Shown here: positions 17,331-25,582 of the stretch, piece by piece
How positions within the stretch are numbered: the stretch's first letter is position 1
How the letters are laid out: each line of letters begins with the position of its first letter
Assembly (NCBI GenBank): GCA_036489315.1
Contig: DASXFZ010000022.1
Location: forward strand, 1 to 64,000
DNA from: Candidatus Cybelea sp.
GTDB lineage: Bacteria; Vulcanimicrobiota; Vulcanimicrobiia; Vulcanimicrobiales; Vulcanimicrobiaceae
Reading direction: 5' to 3'
DNA length: 64,000 bases
Program-made: the position numbers and the translations under genes
Notes under the pieces: model-generated
Seen by the model: only the letters and a program-made list of their open reading frames with translations
Told to the model about the DNA's origin: nothing
The model's database searches: none

Positions 17331-18705
17331 TGGGACTTCCCCATCCAGTCGGGCCGTCGAAGCCCGTGCGAGCGTAGCAGATGTACTTCACGCCTGAGGC
17401 ACAGTTTATGCCGAGTTTCGGCGCGATATTGTTACCGGTGAGCGCGTCGTAAATGTGTCCCATATGGTGTTTCCAAACGTTCGATGCGCCGGTTTGCGCG
17501 CCCGCGTTGCCGGCTAGTGCGTAGGCTGCGGCGATGATCTGCGCCGATGCGCTAGTTCCGCCGTAGAGCCAGAAGCAATAGTTAGGACAAGGGTTGCCGC
17601 CCTCTTCGGAGTTGTAAACGATCACTGCGGAACGCAGCGACGCCGATGCTGAGATGTCGGCCTCTGCGCGCTTGGCGCAGAGTCCGTCGGTCTGCCATGG
17701 GGGCTTAGCAATTCTCGTGCTGCAGCCGCTCCCGGTGGCACCGCAGGGCCCCCCGCAGGCATCGTAGCTCCAGTCGTTCCAAACGGTTTCGGTCCATCCG
17801 CGCTTGGTGTTCGAACGGACGAGATGCGTCCCCCCCACGCAGACGACGTAGGTGTACGAACACGGCTGCTCCGGACCGCCTTTACTTCCGCCTCCTCCTT
17901 CGTCTCCGGCCGCCGCCGCGATCACGACTCCGGGTTGATGGAAGGTGCCGTTGTCGCCGCCAAACTCTTTAATACCCCACGAAGCACCAATGTATTTCGC
18001 GCCGAGTCTACCTGCGGTCGCAACGCCGGCGTAGAGGTCGTTGGTATAGTCGTCCTGCGTCTGGACCAGGATGATCTTGCAGTTCGGACAGATCGCCGAG
18101 ACCATGTCGAGATCGAGCGACTGCTCGCCCTTCCAGTCGTCGTTCGGCGACGGCTCGGGCGGGAGCGGCGAGGACTGACCGTTCTGATTGACGATGCGCA
18201 AGCACTTCGTTTGCGTCGTGCACGCCTTGAGGCCCATCGTTCGGCGATACTCCGCCAGGTCCGCGGCCGCGTGGTGGTACCCGTACGCGTCGACGATCGC
18301 CACGGTTTTCCCGAAGCCGTTCGTCAGCGAAGGCAACTTGTACGCCGTCTGCAGATCGATCGGGCAGTATCCCCTCGGAAAGATCTCGCGGCAGTTTTGA
18401 ACTTCACCCGCCGGCTGCACGCCCGCCGTTGCGAACATCGGACTCGCGCCCAGGCTGACGTCGGTTCGCACCATCGCAAAGCAACGAGCTCGGTCCGCCG
18501 AAGCCGGCGCAGAGCAGAGGCTCCGAACCGGGTCGGCACTTTGGAAGGGAGCGTCTCCGTCGTCGGCGCCCGCCAGGCCTGACGAGGCAGCGTTCGGCAG
18601 GAGTGAGGACGTGGTAGAACCGCCCGAGCAGGCCCCCAAGGCTAGGATGGCCAGCAACGAGAGAACTCGAACGGATGCCTGGTCATTTTGCATTTGTCTC
18701 ACCAT
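17311..18705 (-). CDS. sedolisin-family (S53) protease lipoprotein with short pro-region
   Basis: 464 residues. The signal peptide ends in LGAC (lipobox Cys26). The catalytic domain is recognisable from residue ~105 (CPIDLQTAYKLPSL, KTVAIVDAYGYHHAAADL). It keeps the S53 residues Glu194 and Asp198 in GEQSLDLDMV, Asp268 in AAAAGDEGG and Ser385 in YGGTSASAQ. Many Cys pairs (CREIFPRGYC, CPNCK, CGGPCGATGSGC, CPNYC) suggest disulfides. Only ~75 residues separate the lipobox from the catalytic unit, so the usual pro-kumamolisin domain is absent; activation must differ from the 4389 paralogue. An internal ATG at 18693 is an alternative start. Confidence 0.82.
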   Translation of the reverse strand: MVRQMQNDQASVRVLSLLAILALGACSGGSTTSSLLPNAASSGLAGADDGDAPFQSADPVRSLCSAPASADRARCFAMVRTDVSLGASPMFATAGVQPAGEVQNCREIFPRGYCPIDLQTAYKLPSLTNGFGKTVAIVDAYGYHHAAADLAEYRRTMGLKACTTQTKCLRIVNQNGQSSPLPPEPSPNDDWKGEQSLDLDMVSAICPNCKIILVQTQDDYTNDLYAGVATAGRLGAKYIGASWGIKEFGGDNGTFHQPGVVIAAAAGDEGGGGSKGGPEQPCSYTYVVCVGGTHLVRSNTKRGWTETVWNDWSYDACGGPCGATGSGCSTRIAKPPWQTDGLCAKRAEADISASASLRSAVIVYNSEEGGNPCPNYCFWLYGGTSASAQIIAAAYALAGNAGAQTGASNVWKHHMGHIYDALTGNNIAPKLGINCASGVKYICYARTGFDGPTGWGSPNGLGAL

Positions 18706-19218
18706 GAAAACGAGTCTCCCGCCGTTTTAGTTTCGGACCGGAACACGGGATGCCTCGTTGCGACCCCATTTGGTAAGGACTTGTTGATCGTAGGCAACGG
18801 AGCCGAGATTCTCGAGAGCAATTTCGTGGGGCGCCGGGCCGCCGGCGCACCGCGCCGCAGCGACCCGCTTCTGCGCGAGGCCGCGGCCCAAGCGCGTGCA
18901 TACTTCGCGCGCAGGCTCGCGCGCTTCGACTTACCGCTGCACCTTTCGGGAACGCCGCTGCAAGTCGCCGCGTGGCGCATCGTCGCCGCGCTCTCGTTCG
19001 GGGAGTTCGTCTCGTACGCCGACGTCGCTCGCGCGATCGGACGCCCCGGCGCGCACCGGGCGATCGCAGCGGCGATGGCGGTGACGCCACTCGATCTCTT
19101 CGTGCCGGCGCATCGTGTGCTGGGTGCCGACGGCCGCGTCAAAGGCGCGAGCGCGGGGTCGCTGCGCGCAAAGCTCGTCGCATTCGAGCGCACTCAGGCA
19201 TCGAGACGTTCTCCGTAG
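18688..19218 (+). CDS. O6-alkylguanine-DNA alkyltransferase homologue lacking the catalytic Cys
   Basis: About 176 residues from a TTG start; the start is uncertain and overlaps the divergent gene. The fold is that of Ogt/MGMT: N-terminal domain, then GTPLQVAAWRIVAALSFGEFVSYADVARAIGRPGAHRAIAAAM. At the active site, where active enzymes read PCHR, this protein reads VPAHRVLG, with Ala141 (codon GCG at 19108-19110) in place of Cys. The hinge Asn before it is Thr (AVTPLD). The DNA-binding Arg and Tyr positions appear kept. By analogy with alkyltransferase-like (ATL) proteins, it may bind alkylated guanine and flag it for nucleotide excision repair. It cannot transfer the alkyl group by the known mechanism. 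Confidence 0.8.
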   Translation: MHLSHHENESPAVLVSDRNTGCLVATPFGKDLLIVGNGAEILESNFVGRRAAGAPRRSDPLLREAAAQARAYFARRLARFDLPLHLSGTPLQVAAWRIVAALSFGEFVSYADVARAIGRPGAHRAIAAAMAVTPLDLFVPAHRVLGADGRVKGASAGSLRAKLVAFERTQASRRSP

Positions 19219-21548
19219 GCGGCGTGCTCGAGGGTCTCTTGCAAAAAGACGGCTTGGTACGCGACGATGTCGCGCACGAACGGGAACTGAGGGTGCCGGC
19301 GCTGCGGCGAGAGGCGGTACCGTGGGCCGTCGCGTTCGAGAATCTCCCACTGCGCCATCAGCGGCAGGGCTGCGCGCACCATCCGCCTCGGGTCACGCCG
19401 CAGTTCGGGGTCAACGAAAAGCTGCGGAGGTAACCCGGCGAGGCGCTCGGAGGCCGCCCGCACGGCCTCATCCTCCGTAAACCAGCCTGCGTTCTCCGCA
19501 AGCCAAGCACCGAGGATTTGGCTCGTGACAATCGGCCGAATCGCGGCGAGTTTGGGCACCATCGGCGCACCATTGAGCTGCTCCACTCGATAGAGCATCG
19601 ATAATCGTTTCGAGACGAACGGGTCGTAGCTCACCCCGAAAACATAGATGGTCGCAAGCGGAGCGAGGCGGTCTACGGCACCGCGCATCGTGCCGATCCG
19701 GCCGTCGACCGAATACCGCCCCTCCGGCGTAAGATAGAACGTGCCGCCGCGACGCACGACGTCTTCCAAGCGAGCGAGATCGCCCTCCATATTGACGCGT
19801 GTCTCGTCGAGGATCTCGCGACGATAGGGTTCGCGCACCGACGAGACCTTGACGACCTGGCGCGCGAGAAGAAAGTTCTCCCCCTTCCACAGTTCACTGC
19901 TCTTGGTCTGGGGCGCAAATCGCGAGGCGACGCGGTCGTCGAAGATTTCGCTGAGCAGCAACGGGCCGTGACGGCGTTGAACCGTCCAGGCGAACGCCGC
20001 AAGCGCGCGCGAACCCAATTCGTTCTCGAGCGGCAGCATCCCAAGCGCCATCAGCATGTTGCCTGCGTTGACCCCCCGAAAGAGGAAGCTCAGCCACGGC
20101 AGGCGATCGGCCAGAAACCCCGGCTCGTACATTCGCCGCGAGCTCGCCGTAAATATCGGGTGCCGCCACGATCCGCTGCGAACCGTCGTGGTCGATACGA
20201 TCGCCGGGGATTCGAAATCGTGCTGATGGTTCGCGACGATCAGCGTCGGGCCGCGCCGCCGCGGGAGCGCACCCCAAACGCGAACGCGATACGCCGTGTG
20301 ATCCCATGCGTAGTTCGAAGTCACCGCAGCGAAGCGCAGCGGCCATCCCCATAAGGACGAAACCGGCCGGCGCCCGACGCGCAGCACCGAAAGCGCCGCA
20401 AGCGCGAAGCTGAAGCCGGCGAGCCCGAAGACGGCCTGGTATCCCCCTCGGGTTCCTCCGAAGACGCCGATCAGCCAGCCTCCGACCAACGGCGCCACGA
20501 TATTGGGCAAACTCGTCGCAGTGCCCCAAAGCCCGAGGTCACGGCCGACATCGCGCATCTTTGGAATCGAGTCCATCGCCAGCGCCCAGCCGCTCGACAT
20601 CACGCCGCCGAAACCGATCCCAAACAGGACGGCAAAGGGCAACATCCAGGCGAGCACGGGTGCGAGTGAAAAGCCGATCGTCGCGAGCGCCATGCAGCCG
20701 ATCGCGATCGAGGTGATGATCTTTCGCGGCGCGCGATCCGAGAGCATACCGAGATAGACGCTGGAGATTACCGCCCCGCAGATCGTAGAAAACGCGTAGA
20801 GCGCGGTTCCGGCCGACGGGTTGTCGATCTTTTGCACGTCGCGCACGAAGAAGAGCACGAACGTCTGGAGCATGGTCAGGCCGAAGAAGACCAGGACGCG
20901 CGCCGCGAAGACGACGATAAAATCGTGCCAGTCACGAACTCGCGCGAGTTCCTCGGCGTCGTACTCGCCGTCGCCGATTCCGAAGAGCGAGAGGCCGCCG
21001 GCGGCCAGAAGCCCCGCGGTGACCAAGAAACTCAGCGAAGGATCGGGCATCGAGCCCGCAATCGCAAAACCGAGCACGCTGCCCACGAGCGTTGCCGCCC
21101 CGCGGACTCCCGATGCAATCCCCCAGCGGCGCTGCGGCACGGATTCGGGAAGCAGCACTTGATACGCGCTGAGCGCGACGTTGGCGCCAAGGGTTGCGAT
21201 GACGAGCAGGACCGCGAACCAAACGAGGGTGTGAACGTACGCGAGCGCGGCGAGCGCGCCGATGTCGATGACGACGCCCGCCCCGACGAAAACCCGGCGC
21301 GAGCCGCCCCTTCGCCGCAACGCATCGGAGAGCCACCCGGCGAAGAGCGGCACGACGGCCGTTGCGAGCGCCACGACGCTGGCCAGCACCGCGAGTACGT
21401 AGACGTGGTTCTCGGGAGCGAGCCGAATCGTCGTCGCCGGCACGGCGATCGCCATCAGCGCCGTGTCTTGAACGGTCAGCGGCACCCACAGCGCGTTGAG
21501 CATGACCCAACCGCCGATCTCTCGCAGATTAGCTTGCGAAAACTTCAC
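19194..21548 (-). CDS. MFS transporter fused to a PlsC-like acyltransferase
   Basis: 784 residues. Residues 1-~400 form a 12-helix major facilitator unit with typical loop motifs (GWLSDALRRRGGSRRVFVGAG, LGMLSDRAPRKIITSI). Residues ~430-784 resemble glycerolipid acyltransferases: LIVANHQHDFESP corresponds to block I (usually NHxSxxD) and FYLTPEGRYSVDG to block III (usually PEGTRS). Block I has HDFE spacing, so the acid is displaced or replaced. The arrangement recalls lysophospholipid transport and re-acylation (LplT plus Aas in E. coli) placed in one chain. The substrate is inferred. The 3' end overlaps the Ogt-like gene by 25 nt. Confidence 0.8.
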   Translation of the reverse strand: MKFSQANLREIGGWVMLNALWVPLTVQDTALMAIAVPATTIRLAPENHVYVLAVLASVVALATAVVPLFAGWLSDALRRRGGSRRVFVGAGVVIDIGALAALAYVHTLVWFAVLLVIATLGANVALSAYQVLLPESVPQRRWGIASGVRGAATLVGSVLGFAIAGSMPDPSLSFLVTAGLLAAGGLSLFGIGDGEYDAEELARVRDWHDFIVVFAARVLVFFGLTMLQTFVLFFVRDVQKIDNPSAGTALYAFSTICGAVISSVYLGMLSDRAPRKIITSIAIGCMALATIGFSLAPVLAWMLPFAVLFGIGFGGVMSSGWALAMDSIPKMRDVGRDLGLWGTATSLPNIVAPLVGGWLIGVFGGTRGGYQAVFGLAGFSFALAALSVLRVGRRPVSSLWGWPLRFAAVTSNYAWDHTAYRVRVWGALPRRRGPTLIVANHQHDFESPAIVSTTTVRSGSWRHPIFTASSRRMYEPGFLADRLPWLSFLFRGVNAGNMLMALGMLPLENELGSRALAAFAWTVQRRHGPLLLSEIFDDRVASRFAPQTKSSELWKGENFLLARQVVKVSSVREPYRREILDETRVNMEGDLARLEDVVRRGGTFYLTPEGRYSVDGRIGTMRGAVDRLAPLATIYVFGVSYDPFVSKRLSMLYRVEQLNGAPMVPKLAAIRPIVTSQILGAWLAENAGWFTEDEAVRAASERLAGLPPQLFVDPELRRDPRRMVRAALPLMAQWEILERDGPRYRLSPQRRHPQFPFVRDIVAYQAVFLQETLEHAAYGERLDA

Positions 21549-21557
21549 GAAGCGGCG

Positions 21558-22277
21558 TTATTGTTTGACGGCGTCGATCAACACGATTCCACGACCGCCA
21601 AAGTCGCGCAACTGACCTAACGCGGCGATCGCCGCACCGACGGGAGTGTCCGGATTGGTCGCGTCGGTGAGGGAGAATCCAGTCTGGTGTTTGACCTGCG
21701 CGTCGATCGGTTCTCGCCACATCGCGGGCATGTTCTTAAAGCGCGAGATCAAACCCAGCATCGGACCGGCCTTCTCGTCGAGCAGCTGGGGATCGACGGC
21801 CATTACGACCACGCCGTGTCGTTTTCCGTTCTCCGCGTTCGTGAAGGCTTCAAAATCGAACCCGAGCGCTCGCGTGTGCGTACGGACCGCGTCGACCGTG
21901 TTTCCGGTAACGGCGACGGTATAGCCCGGCGGCGGATGGGCGGCCAGGTCGCCGAGCCAGGCTTCGAGCGCCGGCATCAACGCCTGCGTGCCGGCCACGA
22001 CGTCGTGCCCGCCGTAGGTTCCCGCGCCTTCGGAATAGATCGCTCGATCCGCCGTGCCGGGTTGCTTTGAGATCGTACGATGCCACTCGTGCGATGAGAG
22101 GACGTTGGCGCCATCGTACATCGGGAAGGAAACCGGATTGCTCGTCGTAGACGCCCCCCCGGCGGAACCGTGACTGCCGCTCGAGCCGGAGCAGGCCGTC
22201 AACACGGCGGCGAGCCCCGCGAACAGCGCGCTTTTCATCTTAGTGGCCACTCGGCTGCGTTTCGAGGAGAAGCCCAT
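21558..22277 (-). CDS. lipoprotein of unknown function
   Basis: 239 residues from the first ATG, or 226 from the ATG at 22238 (MKSALFAGLAAVLTACSG), which gives a compact lipoprotein signal with lipobox LTAC. The first ATG has a purine-rich stretch before it but lies only 23 nt from the divergent kynA start. A Ser/Gly-rich linker follows, then a mixed alpha/beta domain (VSFPMYDGANVLSSHEW, GHDVVAGTQALMPALEAWLGDLAAHPPPGYTVAVTGNT, GVVVMAVDPQLLDEKAGPML). I do not recognise the family. A gap of only 9 nt separates it from the MFS-acyltransferase gene downstream, so the two are likely cotranscribed. Confidence 0.6.
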   Translation of the reverse strand: MGFSSKRSRVATKMKSALFAGLAAVLTACSGSSGSHGSAGGASTTSNPVSFPMYDGANVLSSHEWHRTISKQPGTADRAIYSEGAGTYGGHDVVAGTQALMPALEAWLGDLAAHPPPGYTVAVTGNTVDAVRTHTRALGFDFEAFTNAENGKRHGVVVMAVDPQLLDEKAGPMLGLISRFKNMPAMWREPIDAQVKHQTGFSLTDATNPDTPVGAAIAALGQLRDFGGRGIVLIDAVKQ

Positions 22278-22300
22278 CGCCCCCCGTAAGCCTCGGAATC

Positions 22301-23071
22301 GTGTCGCTTTCGTACGGTTCCTATTTAAAGATTGATGAGCTTCTCTCGCTGCAGCGGCCGCTGTCGCAGCCGCCCCACCATGACGAGATGCTCTTTATCA
22401 TCATTCACCAAGTCTACGAGCTCTGGTTCAAACAGCTCTTACACGAAATCGACGGCACGATGCTGGCGGTCGACCGGGACGATCTGCTGCGCGTCTCCAA
22501 GCAGTTCGGCCGCGTTCACGCAATCCAGCGGCTGCTCGAGCAGCAGGTCGATATTCTCGAGACGATGACGCCCCAGGAGTTCAATCAATTCCGCGACCAC
22601 CTCAATCCGGCAAGCGGATTCCAGTCGGTGCAGTTTCGCGAGCTCGAGTTCGCGTGCGGCCTTCGCCGCACCGACGTGCTCAAACGCGTAGACCTCGACG
22701 AAACCCAGCGCGCCCGGCTCGAGCGCCGCGCCGACTCGCCCTCACTTTACGATCGGGTCAAAGGTCTGCTGCGGCGGCGCGGCTTCGCGGTCGACTCTCA
22801 CAAAGAGCTGATCGAAACGTACCTGAAGATCTATCGCAACGAAGAGCAGCACTACGACCTCTACCTCCTGCTCGAGGATCTCATCGAGTTCGACGAGCGC
22901 TTTTTACTATGGCGCGGACGGCACGTTCGCATGGTCGAGCGCATGATCGGGCAGCGTCCAGGCACGGGCGGCTCGCCCGGAGCGGCCTACTTAGCGAACA
23001 CGCTGCAGTACCAGTTCTTTCCCGAGCTCTGGGAGGTTCGCACCTACCTCGGTGAGGGCACCTACTCGTGA
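22301..23071 (+). CDS. kynA: tryptophan 2,3-dioxygenase
   Basis: 256 residues, heme enzyme that opens the indole ring of L-tryptophan to N-formylkynurenine. Family blocks are clear: LSYGSYLKIDELLSLQ, PHHDEMLFIIIHQVYELWFKQ, LETMTPQEFNQFRDHL, GFQSVQFRELEF and YLKIYRNEEQHYDLYLLLEDL. The proximal heme ligand is expected in LLWRGRHVRMVERMIG, and FPELWEVRTYL ends the core. The length is close to other bacterial members. The start is GTG. The stop overlaps kynU by 4 nt (GTGA), so translation is coupled. Confidence 0.95.
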   Translation: MSLSYGSYLKIDELLSLQRPLSQPPHHDEMLFIIIHQVYELWFKQLLHEIDGTMLAVDRDDLLRVSKQFGRVHAIQRLLEQQVDILETMTPQEFNQFRDHLNPASGFQSVQFRELEFACGLRRTDVLKRVDLDETQRARLERRADSPSLYDRVKGLLRRRGFAVDSHKELIETYLKIYRNEEQHYDLYLLLEDLIEFDERFLLWRGRHVRMVERMIGQRPGTGGSPGAAYLANTLQYQFFPELWEVRTYLGEGTYS

Positions 23072-24207
23072 AAAAATGGAGTGAAGAGTTTCCGATCCTC
23101 GCAGATTCCACGTACCTCGTCAGTCACTCGATGGGTGCGGCCCCGGTCCGCGCGCGAGAAGCATTGGAAGCGTACTGGGACGAGTGGGCGAGTGACGGAC
23201 CCGAAGCGTGGGAACGCTGGCTGCCGAGAATCACCGAGATTGCCGACGGCATCGGCGCAATCGTCAACGCACCCCCGGGCTCGGTATTCCTCGGCCCAAA
23301 CGTTTCGGTCATGCAGGCGTCGCTGGGGACCTGCATCGACTTTAGCGGCGAGCGCAACGAAGTCGTGTACGAGGCGCTGCAGTTTCCGTCGCTCACGTAC
23401 GTGTGGCGCGAGTGGGAGCGTTACGGTGCAGTCAATCGAATCGTCGCCTCCGACGACGGGCGCACGATCCCGACCGAGCGCATCTGCGCCGCGATAACGG
23501 AAAAGACGGCAATCGCCGTCATCTCGCACGCGTATTATGTCTCGGGCGCGCTGGCCGACATCGAGACGATCCAGGATCGCTGCCGGCACGTCGGCGCCCT
23601 CCTCTGCGTCGACGCGTATCAAACGACGGGGATCGTTCCCTATGACGTCCTGCGTCTCGACCTCGACATCGTTACCGGCGGCTCACACAAGTGGCTCTGC
23701 GGCGGTCCCGGGTGCGGCTGGATCTACGTAAAGCCGTCGCTCTCCAATGAGTTGAAGCCCGCGATCACCGGCTGGATGGCGCACGAACGGCCGTTTGCGT
23801 TCGAGGAGGCGCCGATCGCCTATGCGTCATCGATGTACCGGTTCGGCCACGGAACGCCGACAATTCCGGGATACGTCGTCGCCGCGCCGGGCCACGAGAC
23901 GATCCGCACGATCGGCGTCGAGCAAATTCGCAAACACAACATCCGGCTGACCGAAAGGATCGCCGCGATGGCGCTGGAGCGCAAGCTGCGCGTCAACACG
24001 CCGCTCGATCCGCAACGCCGGACGGGCTGGATCGGCATCGATTTCGACGGGGCGCAAGACGCCTGCCGCCGCTTGACCGAGCGTCGCGTCTTCACCGACT
24101 ACCGCCCGAACTGCGGCATCCGAGTCGGGCCGCACTTCTACACGACCGACGAGGACGTCGATGCGTTCTTCGCGGCGCTGGACGAGGTGACCCCGACGGG
24201 TCGATGA
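23068..24207 (+). CDS. kynU: kynureninase (class V aminotransferase fold)
   Basis: 379 residues, PLP enzyme expected to cleave L-kynurenine to anthranilate and alanine. Seen: SMGAAPVRAREALEAYWDEW near the N-terminus, VDAYQTTGIVPYDVLRLDLDIVTGG, the PLP lysine in GSHKWLCGGPGCGWIYV and the distal block PAITGWMAHERPFAFE. Coupling to kynA supports kynureninase over other class V members. It is shorter than many kynureninases, and a selenocysteine-lyase-like or other role is possible. No kynurenine formamidase gene follows, so that step must be served elsewhere or be spontaneous. The stop overlaps the MATE gene by 4 nt (ATGA). Confidence 0.8.
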   Translation: MKKWSEEFPILADSTYLVSHSMGAAPVRAREALEAYWDEWASDGPEAWERWLPRITEIADGIGAIVNAPPGSVFLGPNVSVMQASLGTCIDFSGERNEVVYEALQFPSLTYVWREWERYGAVNRIVASDDGRTIPTERICAAITEKTAIAVISHAYYVSGALADIETIQDRCRHVGALLCVDAYQTTGIVPYDVLRLDLDIVTGGSHKWLCGGPGCGWIYVKPSLSNELKPAITGWMAHERPFAFEEAPIAYASSMYRFGHGTPTIPGYVVAAPGHETIRTIGVEQIRKHNIRLTERIAAMALERKLRVNTPLDPQRRTGWIGIDFDGAQDACRRLTERRVFTDYRPNCGIRVGPHFYTTDEDVDAFFAALDEVTPTGR

Positions 24208-25541
24208 TCGTCGACCACACCAAGATTGGCGCCGCGTTCCGGCGCCTTTCGCTTCCCGTCGCCGTGCAGCTCCTTGGCGATCAACTCCTCGGCACCGTCG
24301 ACACGATCGCGATCGGCAGCCTCGGCACGATTGCGCTGGCCGGTGCGACGGCGGCAAACGCGATCGTACTCGTGCTTCTGTTTACGGTATCCGGCCTTAT
24401 CAGCGGCACCGCGATCGTCGCCGCGCAGCGAATTGGCGCAAACGATCTCGAGGGCTACGGCCGAACGGTGCGCGCGGGAGCGGTTGCGCCGCTGGCGCTG
24501 GGCGCGCTTTGGATTCTTCTCGCGCTTGTCTTCGCAGCTCCCACGGTCCACTGGATGATTGGCGATCTGCGCAGCGCGCCGGCGAGCGCGACCTATTTGA
24601 TTTTGCGCTGCATAGCGCTGCTCCCGATCTCGATCTCCGGTACGTTGATGGTCGGAATCGGAGCCGCGGGGAATCAACGGCTCGGCGTGCTGGTGCTCGT
24701 CGTCGTCAACCTCATTCACATTCCGCTGCTGGCCGTTTTGGGACTCGGGTGGCTGACGCACCACCCGTTCGGAATCGTCGGAGCGGGAATCTCGTCGCTG
24801 CTCTCGGAGACGATTGCCGCGGCATTTGCAGTCGTTTGGGTCGCGCGCAGCCCGCAGTATCGCGTCTTTGCCGAACGCGGCATCTCGTGGCCAGTGGCCG
24901 TGCGCTGCGCCCGATTGGGATTTCCGGAGACGATCTTCTTGCTGGGCGTCTCGATTCCAGACGTCTTTATCGTCGCGATGCTCGCACCGCTGGGCGCCGT
25001 CTTCGTCGCCGCATTCCGCGCGCTCAACGTTGTTTCGGACCTGACCTTCGTCGTGCCGAGTCCGCTGCAGAACACGGCACAGATCGTGATCGGCCAGCGC
25101 CTCGGGGCCCGCGATCCTCAGGGAGCGCGCTGGTTTTTCGAGCGCGCGCTGCGCGTCTCGCTCGTCATCACCAGCTTGACCGCGGTCGGGATGGCGCTCC
25201 TTGCGTGGCCGCTGGCCTACATCTTCACGCTCAACGCGGCGGTCGCATCGATTGCGGCACTGCCGTTGGCGCTGCACATGCTGACCTTGCCGCTCAAAGG
25301 CTGGGCGATGGTCTCTCTCGCGCCGATCCGCGCCTCCGGCGATACGCGCTTTTCGATGACGGTCGGGCTGGCGAGCAGCGCGCTGGTGATCCCGCTGGCT
25401 TGGGCCGGCATCGAGCACCTTCATCTCGCGCTGTACAGCGTTCCGCTCGGCTGGATCGCGGCGTGGACGGCGCGAGCGCTGCTAACGCAATGGAAGTTGC
25501 GCAACGGCGCCTGGATGCGGAGCGCGCCGCTGGCTGCGTAG
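24204..25541 (+). CDS. MATE-family efflux transporter
   Basis: 445 residues with twelve hydrophobic segments in two similar halves, typical of MATE transporters (FRRLSLPVAVQLLGDQLLGTVDTIAIGSLG at the start, LIRCIALLPIS-like helices, and the second half opening with RCARLGFPETIFLLGVSIPDVFIV). It works by Na+ or H+ antiport. It is the third gene of the kynA-kynU operon with a 4-nt overlap, which suggests export of a pathway product such as anthranilate or a kynurenine derivative; this is inference from position. Confidence 0.88.
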   Translation: MIVDHTKIGAAFRRLSLPVAVQLLGDQLLGTVDTIAIGSLGTIALAGATAANAIVLVLLFTVSGLISGTAIVAAQRIGANDLEGYGRTVRAGAVAPLALGALWILLALVFAAPTVHWMIGDLRSAPASATYLILRCIALLPISISGTLMVGIGAAGNQRLGVLVLVVVNLIHIPLLAVLGLGWLTHHPFGIVGAGISSLLSETIAAAFAVVWVARSPQYRVFAERGISWPVAVRCARLGFPETIFLLGVSIPDVFIVAMLAPLGAVFVAAFRALNVVSDLTFVVPSPLQNTAQIVIGQRLGARDPQGARWFFERALRVSLVITSLTAVGMALLAWPLAYIFTLNAAVASIAALPLALHMLTLPLKGWAMVSLAPIRASGDTRFSMTVGLASSALVIPLAWAGIEHLHLALYSVPLGWIAAWTARALLTQWKLRNGAWMRSAPLAA

Positions 25542-25582
25542 CGCGGCGGGTCTTCCGAGCGAATTGGTCCAACCGCCAAAGC

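Noticed and set aside
24138-25424. 428-codon minus-strand frame
   Set aside because: Lies opposite the MATE gene, rich in Arg, Asp and Gln in a shadow pattern; the MATE frame has twelve helices and coupled starts.
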